The notes beneath the pieces were generated by a model. That model ran no database searches, was not told the DNA's origin, and saw only the letters and a list, made by a program, of their open reading frames with translations. The position numbers and the translations under genes were made by a program. Source: an uncultured Longilinea sp. (GTDB lineage Bacteria > Chloroflexota > Anaerolineae > Anaerolineales > Anaerolineaceae). From it: a DNA stretch of 6,839 nt. Below, in pieces: positions 1 to 5,547 of this stretch; positions within the stretch are counted from its first letter, which is position 1, and the number at the start of each line of letters is the position of its first letter. Where the stretch lies: the NCBI GenBank assembly GCA_937863945.1, contig CALMIB010000327.1, positions 1 to 6,839 on the forward strand, given 5' to 3'.

Positions 1-147
1 ATCAACTGGACCTGCGCCCAGTATATTCATACCCGGGCCGGCTGGGTGCAGGTGAAGGGCGAACTGCTGCCAATGTTTCTGGACCGGGTGATGGAACTGT
101 ACAACCTGGAAGGTCTGCGCGATTTCCGCGCCGGAAAAATCGAGTAA
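1..147 (+). CDS. 3' end of an unrecognised protein-coding gene (partial)
   Basis: Frame 1 is open from the first base of the window to a TAA at 145-147, giving 48 residues that begin INWTCAQYIHTRAG and end RDFRAGKIE. Codon use is GC-rich at third positions like the genes downstream, and the sequence turns AT-rich directly after the stop, as expected at a gene end. The tail is soluble in character, with several Trp, Tyr and charged residues and no membrane segment. I do not recognise the family from this fragment. It is separated from the importer operon by a broken gene and at least one likely promoter, so there is no reason to link its function to transport. Confidence 0.6.
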   Translation: MNWTCAQYIHTRAGWVQVKGELLPMFLDRVMELYNLEGLRDFRAGKIE

Positions 148-171
148 ATGATTGATTGTGGGTCTTAAGCC

Positions 172-191
172 GCAATTTCTTAACAAATTGC
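172..191. repeat. Short inverted repeat GCAATTT / AAATTGC, with a further AATTGC copy
   Basis: GCAATTT (172-178) and AAATTGC (185-191) form a perfect 7-bp inverted repeat around the loop CTTAAC. A further direct AATTGC copy follows at 199-204, and TTGCCG occurs at 188, 201 and 208. The set sits between the stop of the upstream gene and the -10 box of the candidate promoter at 195-223, overlapping its -35 region. It could be an operator or a weak terminator of the upstream gene. It lacks the T-run of a classical intrinsic terminator. Confidence 0.3.
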
Positions 192-194
192 CGG

Positions 195-223
195 TTGTAA
201 TTGCCGTTTGCCGGTGCTATATT
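195..223 (+). promoter_or_regulatory. Candidate sigma-70-type promoter for the broken gene at 313-699
   Basis: TTGTAA (195-200, 4 of 6 matches to TTGACA) is followed after exactly 17 bases by TATATT (218-223, 5 of 6 matches to TATAAT), in the most AT-rich part of the gap. A small inverted repeat GTTCG-N4-CGAAC lies downstream at 257-270, within the predicted leader. An AAAGGAG ribosome binding site follows at 299-305. The arrangement suggests the broken gene once had a complete expression signal. The call rests on sequence match alone. Confidence 0.35.
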
Positions 224-256
224 AAAAATTAGACTAAATTAGTAAATAAATTTTCC

Positions 257-270
257 GTTCGTAACCGAAC
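257..270. promoter_or_regulatory. Small inverted repeat in the leader (GTTCG-TAAC-CGAAC)
   Basis: A perfect 5-bp inverted repeat with a 4-base spacer lies between the candidate promoter (195-223) and the AAAGGAG at 299-305. It is followed by a moderately T-rich stretch, AGTTCTACTTTTTATTG. It could be a weak terminator hairpin or a repressor site. Neither role is certain, because a 5-bp stem occurs by chance fairly often. Confidence 0.25.
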
Positions 271-312
271 AGTTCTACTTTTTATTGTTATCCGGGCGAA
301 AGGAGCGCAATT

Positions 313-699
313 TTGGACACCAACGATCTGCTGCACCGGCCGAAATTGAGGAGATCCGGCCCGGCGAGGATCAGAAAGACGTCGCCTGGGCGCTGAGGGC
401 CGAACCCGTGGCTGAGATTCAGCCGATCTCCTTTGCGCTGCCCGTGCCCGCGGACGAGCGTGCAGGGCTCCGTCAACTTCCATTTTGCCGGTTACGGCGG
501 CGGCACGCCTGACCGCGATCCGTTCATCCACGAGAAAGAATCTAAAGCCGCCTGCCATCGCCACCGCGCCTTTCCTGGCGGCGATAAAATCAACCGCGAT
601 GCGCTGGCGACCCACTGGATCGAGCGTAACGACGCCGAGGGCTATGTGCTGATTGGCGATCCGGCGGTGCGCCTGCGTGCGGAGGAATTGGCGGTTTAG
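313..699 (+). pseudogene. Remnant of a clan CD (C25/caspase-like) cysteine-peptidase family protein, frameshifted and internally deleted
   Basis: AAAGGAG at 299-305 precedes a TTG codon at 313, but no single frame stays open. Pieces that look homologous lie in different frames. One frame (to about 460) gives IQPISFALPVPADERA. The frame of 433-699 then continues as VQGSVNFHFAGYGGGTPDRD. At about 550-588 a third frame gives AIATAPFLAAIK. The 433 frame resumes after about 590 with ALATHWIERNDAEGYVLIG and DPAVRLR, ending at TAG 697-699. From memory, a family of bacterial C25/caspase-like proteins has the order PIPxD, FFACYGAGTP, APxxFLAxLP, and a C-terminal NDARNYxxxGDPAVRL. The spacing here implies at least three frameshifts and loss of a central segment between the FLA and NDA blocks. 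The usual Cys of FACYG is Gly here, so the remnant would be inactive even if read through. The family name is less certain than its broken state. Confidence 0.55.
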
Positions 700-721
700 C
701 CCGGCCTGAGATTGACAAACG

Positions 722-762
722 CAATTCTCCGGGCCGGGGGATGCCCCCGATGCCCGGAATTG
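722..762 (+). promoter_or_regulatory. Large GC-rich hairpin between the pseudogene and the binding-protein gene
   Basis: The outer arms are CAATTCTCCGGGC (722-734) and GCCCGGAATTG (752-762), complementary apart from a two-base bulge. The inner arms are CGGGGG (735-740) and CCCCCG (744-749) around the loop ATG, with AT (750-751) as a small bulge. Together they can form about 17 base pairs in 41 bases, far more than chance. It lies 22 bases after the pseudogene stop, which suits a terminator, but there is no T-run after it. It ends 4 bases before TATAAT at 767-772, so it also occupies the region where a -35 box or regulator site for the importer operon would be. Confidence 0.5.
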
Positions 763-766
763 TCAT

Positions 767-772
767 TATAAT
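767..772 (+). promoter_or_regulatory. Candidate -10 box (TATAAT) for the importer operon
   Basis: A perfect TATAAT lies 57 bases upstream of the binding-protein ATG, which would give a leader of roughly 50 bases. No -35 box is found at 16-18 bases upstream; that position is GC-rich and falls inside the hairpin at 722-762. A perfect TTGACA at 712-717 is 49 bases away, too far to pair with it. If this promoter is real it probably depends on an activator or on relief of a repressor bound to the palindrome. A second -10-like box, TATACT (807-812), is also without a -35 partner. Confidence 0.3.
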
Positions 773-810
773 AGGCATAGAAAGTCCCCTGAAAGACCAA
801 ACACCCTATA

Positions 811-822
811 CTCCTGAGGAGG
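811..822 (+). promoter_or_regulatory. Strong Shine-Dalgarno of the binding-protein gene, preceded by a complementary CTCC
   Basis: GAGGAGG at 816-822 lies 6 bases before the ATG at 829 and is close to an ideal Shine-Dalgarno. This fixes the start of the lipoprotein and predicts high translation. CTCC at 811-814 is complementary to GGAG at 818-821 with a 3-base spacer, so a very small local stem could mask the site. With only 4 pairs this may have no effect in vivo. Confidence 0.7.
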
Positions 823-828
823 AAAAAC

Positions 829-1860
829 ATGAAGAAGTTCGTGTACGTCCTGCTTCTGGCTGCCATGCTGCTGGCCCTGTCCGGCTGCGGACAGCAGGCC
901 GCCGCGCCCGAGGCTCAGAAGGTGGTTTACCTGATCAATGGCGCGCTGGGCGATAATGCCTTCTACGATTCGGGCAAGCTCGGCATCGACGCCATCGCCG
1001 CCAAATACGGCGTGGAAACCCGTGTCATCGAGTGCAACTTCGACGCGGGCAAGTACGAACCTGCGCTGCAGGCGGGCGTCGATTATGCCGACGTGATCTT
1101 CGTCATTTCCTACGGTTTTGAAGACCAGTTGAAGGCGATGGCGGACAAGTATCCTGACAAAATCTTCGTCAACATTGACACTGTGGTTGAAAACAGCGGC
1201 AAGACCATCACCTCGGTGGATTACATCGAGGAAGAATCGGCCTACCTGGCGGGCGTGGTGGCCGGCCTGGTCACCACGGACACGACCATCGCCAACGTCA
1301 ACGCCGATAAGATCGTTGGCGTGGTGGGCGGCGACGTAGATCCCGTGGTGAGCGCGTTCGTCTGGGCGTACGGAGAAGGCGCCAGGTCGGTCGATCCGGA
1401 GATCCAGGTAGCGGCCAAATCGCTGGGCGGCGCCTGGGACGACTCGGCCAAAGGCAAGCAGGCTGCGCTGCAACTCTACGATCAGAAGGCGGACATCGTC
1501 TTCCAGGTGGCTGCCGCGGCGGGCATCGGCGTGCTGCAGGCGGCTGCGGAACGCTCGCTGTATGCCATCGGCGTGGACACCAACCAGAATGATTTGGAAC
1601 CCGGGTTCGTCGTTGCCAGCGATGTGAAGAACGTCGGCAAGACCATCGAAACGGTCTTCGCCACCATCCAGGACGGCAGCTACAAGCCGGGCGTGGTCAT
1701 CGAGGACGGCCTGAAGTCGGGCGGCGTCGATATCGTGCTGGATGCCAAGGTGCAGGTGCTCCCGCAATCCGTCATCGACAAGGTGATGGACCTGCGCCAG
1801 CAGATCATCGACGGCAAGCTGGTGATCGCGCGCTACGGCGGCCAGGACGTGTGGAACTAA
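829..1860 (+). CDS. BMP-family nucleoside-type ABC transporter substrate-binding lipoprotein
   Basis: This is the extracytoplasmic, membrane-anchored ligand-binding component of the importer encoded downstream. The 343-residue product has a lipoprotein signal peptide: MKK, a hydrophobic core at about 4-17, and lipobox LSGC with the lipidated Cys at 20. A short Ala/Gln/Pro-rich linker follows. The mature part is a Bmp/PnrA (PF02608) periplasmic-binding fold. Family hallmarks are YLINGALGDNAFYDSG (34-49), FEDQLKAMADKYPDKIFVNID (split here as FEDQLKAMADKYPD at 97-110 and KIFVNID at 111-117), EEESAYLAG (134-142), GVVGGDVDPVV (164-174) and AIGVDTNQND (246-255). Length is normal for the family, about 330-360 residues. 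Characterised relatives bind purine or other nucleosides (TmpC/PnrA, Lactococcus BmpA). The exact ligand here cannot be read from sequence. The GAGGAGG site 6 bases upstream supports this start. The gene is followed by a strong hairpin, so it is probably transcribed in excess over the permease genes. Confidence 0.93.
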   Translation: MKKFVYVLLLAAMLLALSGCGQQAAAPEAQKVVYLINGALGDNAFYDSGKLGIDAIAAKYGVETRVIECNFDAGKYEPALQAGVDYADVIFVISYGFEDQLKAMADKYPDKIFVNIDTVVENSGKTITSVDYIEEESAYLAGVVAGLVTTDTTIANVNADKIVGVVGGDVDPVVSAFVWAYGEGARSVDPEIQVAAKSLGGAWDDSAKGKQAALQLYDQKADIVFQVAAAAGIGVLQAAAERSLYAIGVDTNQNDLEPGFVVASDVKNVGKTIETVFATIQDGSYKPGVVIEDGLKSGGVDIVLDAKVQVLPQSVIDKVMDLRQQIIDGKLVIARYGGQDVWN

Positions 1861-1878
1861 TCGGTAACCGCTGACAAC

Positions 1879-1925
1879 CGGCGCCGTCTCCATCTGTGGG
1901 GCCGGCGCCGAGTCTTAATTATTTT
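1879..1925 (+). terminator. Hairpin after the binding-protein gene, likely terminator or attenuator
   Basis: CGGCGCCG at 1879-1886 and CGGCGCCG at 1903-1910 pair as an 8-bp all-GC stem. The loop is 16 bases, and its CTCC (1888-1891) and GGGG (1898-1901) can pair further and lengthen the stem. The tail is AGTCTTAATTATTTT, T-rich but interrupted. It begins 19 bases after the stop codon. Such a structure after the first gene of an ABC importer operon commonly lets only part of the transcription continue, and it also protects the 3' end of the abundant binding-protein message. Confidence 0.65.
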
Positions 1926-1938
1926 CTAGAAAAGAAGA

Positions 1939-2073
1939 TAACCACGGAGACGCAGAGATCACAGAGAAGAAGAACCATTCAACCGACGAAGAATAACTTC
2001 TGGAAGAATTCTTCCTGTAAAAATTATTCTCAGTGTCCTCTGTACCCTTACGGGCATAATGTCTCTGTGGTAA
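1939..2073. repeat. Palindromic MITE-like interspersed repeat with ACCAC-GAGAC ends
   Basis: The ends TAACCACGGAGAC (1939-1951) and GTCTCTGTGGTAA (2061-2073) are inverted copies. Further in, CAGAGATCACAGAGAAG (1953-1969) is matched by ATTCTCAGTGTCCTCTG (2026-2042), and GAATAA (1991-1996) by TTATTC (2024-2029). The centre is a perfect 14-base palindrome, GGAAGAATTCTTCC (2002-2015). The whole element of about 135 bp can fold into one long imperfect hairpin and encodes nothing convincing. The same sequence style (ACCACAGAGACACAGAG...) recurs as a dispersed repeat in many environmental bacterial genomes, where it is often mistranslated as a 'TTETQR.QR' protein. It lies between the binding-protein terminator and the ATPase start. 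No target-site duplication is obvious. Confidence 0.7.
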
Positions 2074-2080
2074 ATCCTTT

Positions 2081-2084
2081 GGTG
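2081..2084 (+). promoter_or_regulatory. Weak ribosome binding site of the ATPase gene
   Basis: GGTG, 6 bases before the ATG at 2091, is the only Shine-Dalgarno-like sequence near this start. It differs at one position from GGAG and is far weaker than the sites of the binding protein and the second permease. It lies directly outside the right end of the palindromic repeat. The ATG is still preferred because the family N-terminus (RLENIVKVYPPSVVAVDNVS) starts a few codons later. Confidence 0.4.
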
Positions 2085-2090
2085 TAACTC

Positions 2091-3619
<1,529 letters not shown>

Positions 3620-3623
<4 letters not shown>

Positions 3624-4657
3624 GAAACAAATGGGTAAGCGGTCTGCTGGGCGTGCTGGCGGCCCTGCTGATCGGCGCGTTCATCATGCTGCTGCAGGGG
3701 TTCAATCCGCTGGATGTGTACGCGGCTTTGTTCCAATTCTCGCTGGGCGGGCTTTCGCCGCTGGCGACCACCGCCAAGAACGCCGTGCCGCTGGTGTTGA
3801 CCGGGCTGTCGGCCTCGATCGCGTTTGCCAGCGGGCCGGTCAACCTGGGGCAGCCGGGCCAGTTCCTGATGGGCGCGCTGTTCGCCACCGTTGGCGGGCT
3901 CTACATTCACCTGCCGCCCGTGCTGGAGGTGGCCGTGTTGGTGCTGCTGGCCATGCTGGGCGGAGCGTTGTGGGCCGGGCTGGCTGCGCTGCTGCGCATG
4001 CTCTTCAACATGAGTGAATTCATCGTCACGCTGATGCTCAACATGATCGCCGACTTTTTCACTGCCTGGGCAATCGCCGGGCCGTTCATGGATAAAAGCG
4101 CCTATTCGCCCATGACCCCGCAGATCGATCCGGCCGGCTGGCTGCCCTCGATCGGCAATTTCAACACCACCATCCTGTTCATGATCGCCGCGGTGGGCGT
4201 GTGCTGGTTTGTCTTCAACCGCTGGAAGGCCGGCTACGAATGGCGGCTTTCCGGGCAGAATTCGCTGTTCGCGCGGCTGGGCGGCTGCAACATCGACCGC
4301 AACTTCGTCTCGGTCATGCTGTTCACCGGCGCGCTGGCCGGGCTGGCCGGCGGGCTGCTGGTGATGGCCGGGCCGCACCGCTTTTTGAAGGGCCTGGGCG
4401 CCAACTATGCCTGGGACGGCGTGATGATCGCCATCGTGGCCAACAACGGCCTGATCGCCACGCTGCTGTACGGCTTCTTCTTCAGCGCCATCCAGACCGG
4501 CGCGCTGGGCATGGAACTGATCACCGCGGTGCCGAGCGAGATCAGCCAGGTGCTGCAGGCCGTGCTGGTGCTGGTGATCGTCGCCAGCCGCGAGGCGCTG
4601 AATGTGATCCTCGATCGGCGCGAGGCCCGCCGGCGGGCAAAGGAGCGTGCGGCATGA
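3620..4657 (+). CDS. ABC transporter permease, BPD_transp_2 family (YufP-like, first subunit)
   Basis: This is one of two inner-membrane subunits that form the substrate path of the nucleoside-type importer. The 345 residues are strongly hydrophobic, with about nine to ten membrane segments (for example about 8-26, 54-70, 84-98, 102-125, 134-152, 183-199, 232-250, 267-292 and 311-326). The C-terminus is basic and cytoplasmic (RREARRRAKERAA). Family features include VNLGQPGQFLMG (74-85), which corresponds to the N-[IL]-G-x-E-G-Q motif but has Pro in place of Glu. FNMSEFIVTLMLN (129-141) and the cytoplasmic coupling loop RWKAGYEWRLSGQN (201-214) with FARLGG (217-222) also fit. The start ATG overlaps the ATPase stop by four bases. 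A purine-rich GGAGGGGAGGGG (3599-3610) supplies the ribosome site. Its own TGA overlaps the start of the second permease. The product is longer than the second permease, as usual for YufP versus YufQ. Confidence 0.92.
4639..4645 (+). promoter_or_regulatory. Shine-Dalgarno that sets the start of the second permease
   Basis: AAAGGAG lies 8 bases before the ATG at 4654 and inside the last codons of the first permease. The frame is open much further upstream, back to 4201, but that extension reads as an out-of-frame, Arg-rich translation of the first permease. This site and the ATGA overlap identify 4654 as the true start. Confidence 0.75.
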
Positions 4658-5547
4658 GACTGCTGGTTGGCTTGATCAACGGCATGATTGCCGGCGCGAC
4701 GCCCATTTTGCTGGCCGCGCTGGGCGGGGCTTTCACTTATTATGCCGGCATCTTCAATATCGCCATGGAGGGTATGATGCTGGCCGGCGCTTTCGGCGCG
4801 GTGGTGGGCTCCTACTTCCTGCACTCCTGGGTACTGGGCATCGTTCTTTCCATCGCGTTCGCGCTGGTGCTGGCGCTGATCTTCATCCTGTTCTCGGTCG
4901 TGCTGCACACGGACGAATTCGTCACCGGCATCGCGCTCAACCTGTTCGCGGTCGGCGCAACCACTTACCTGATGCGCCAGACCTTCAACGTCAAGGGCGT
5001 ATTCGCCAATGAGGGCATCATCCCCATCCCGCGGTTGGATATCCCGCTCATCGAGCAGATCCCCTTCCTGGGTGAGGTGCTCTCGGGCCAGAACCTGATG
5101 GTCTACATCGCGGTGATCGCGGTGATCGCGGTGAACTTCTTGATCTTCCGCACGCGCTTCGGCATGCGCCTGCGCGCCGCCGGTTACAACGCCGCCTGCC
5201 TGGATTCCTCCGGGGTTTCCACCGCGCGCATGCGCACTGCTGCGCTGCTGCTGTGTGCGGTGCTGTGCGGGCTGGCCGGGGCCTTCCTCTCGCTGGGTTA
5301 TGTGACCCTGTTTGCGGAGAATATGTCAGCCGGGCGCGGCTGGATCTCGCTGGCGGCGATCATCCTGGTGAGCGGCAACCCGACCGGCATCGCGGTCATT
5401 TCACTGCTGTTCGGCTTCTCGGACGGGCTGGGTTTGCTGTTGCAGGATTACCGCGTGCCGTCACAGTTCACCTCGATGGTGCCCTACGTTGCCACGTTGA
5501 TCGCGCTGTACTTCTATTCGGTCAAGGAAAGGAAGCGCAAGGCATGA
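4654..5547 (+). CDS. ABC transporter permease, BPD_transp_2 family (YufQ-like, second subunit)
   Basis: This is the second membrane subunit of the importer, predicted to form a heterodimer with the preceding permease. The 297 residues contain about eight to nine membrane segments (for example about 6-30, 36-56, 58-84, 88-106, 147-165, 195-219, 231-259 and 274-289) and end in a basic tail (KERKRKA). Recognisable family motifs are FNIAMEGMMLAGAF (34-47, with the conserved Glu39), TDEFVTGIALN (86-96), the coupling loop FRTRFGMRLRAAGYN (165-179) and ENMSAGRGWISLAA (222-235). The last of these is characteristic of the YufQ branch. Length is usual for that branch. Start 4654 is chosen for the ATGA overlap with the first permease and the AAAGGAG 8 bases upstream. 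The helix at about 149-161 is encoded by a triplicated 9-base unit. The stop overlaps the ATG of the glycohydrolase gene. Confidence 0.93.
   Translation: MRLLVGLINGMIAGATPILLAALGGAFTYYAGIFNIAMEGMMLAGAFGAVVGSYFLHSWVLGIVLSIAFALVLALIFILFSVVLHTDEFVTGIALNLFAVGATTYLMRQTFNVKGVFANEGIIPIPRLDIPLIEQIPFLGEVLSGQNLMVYIAVIAVIAVNFLIFRTRFGMRLRAAGYNAACLDSSGVSTARMRTAALLLCAVLCGLAGAFLSLGYVTLFAENMSAGRGWISLAAIILVSGNPTGIAVISLLFGFSDGLGLLLQDYRVPSQFTSMVPYVATLIALYFYSVKERKRKA
5107..5133 (+). repeat. In-frame 9-bp tandem repeat (ATCGCGGTG x 3) inside a permease helix
   Basis: Three exact tandem copies of ATCGCGGTG encode Ile-Ala-Val three times (residues 152-160 of the second permease), within a predicted membrane helix. 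The copies use identical codons throughout, which points to slippage duplication rather than protein-level selection alone. Gain or loss of a unit would keep the reading frame but lengthen or shorten the helix by three residues. Confidence 0.9.

Noticed and set aside
285..512. Stand-alone small gene in the 285-512 frame
   Set aside because: Its middle reads like a piece of the broken peptidase-like gene and its end is Arg-rich nonsense after the frameshift near 460, so it is treated as part of the pseudogene.
229..615. Open frame of 128 codons on the - strand over the pseudogene region
   Set aside because: Arg/Ala-rich with no recognisable motif and no supporting ribosome site. The + strand carries identifiable family blocks.
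712..717. Perfect TTGACA as a -35 box for the operon promoter
   Set aside because: At 17 bases downstream the sequence is CGGGGG, and the nearest good -10 (767-772) is 49 bases away, too far for one promoter.
700..828. Purine-type or other riboswitch in the leader of the binding-protein gene
   Set aside because: I looked for conserved aptamer cores and three-way junction pairing and saw only the single GC-rich hairpin and a tiny stem at the ribosome site.
766..1893. Open frame of 375 codons on the - strand opposite the binding-protein gene
   Set aside because: It is a shadow of GC-rich codon use. The + strand product has a clear lipobox and full BMP family motifs, while the - strand product is His/Asp/Val-rich with no family resemblance.
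1896..2087. Small + strand frame of 63 codons between binding protein and ATPase
   Set aside because: It lies almost wholly within the palindromic repeat. The TTETQR-type sequence is the well-known spurious translation of this repeat, and there is no ribosome site.
4201..4653. N-terminal extension of the second permease by about 151 codons
   Set aside because: The extension is an out-of-frame, Arg/Gly/Ala-rich reading of the first permease gene. The ATGA overlap and AAAGGAG support the start at 4654.
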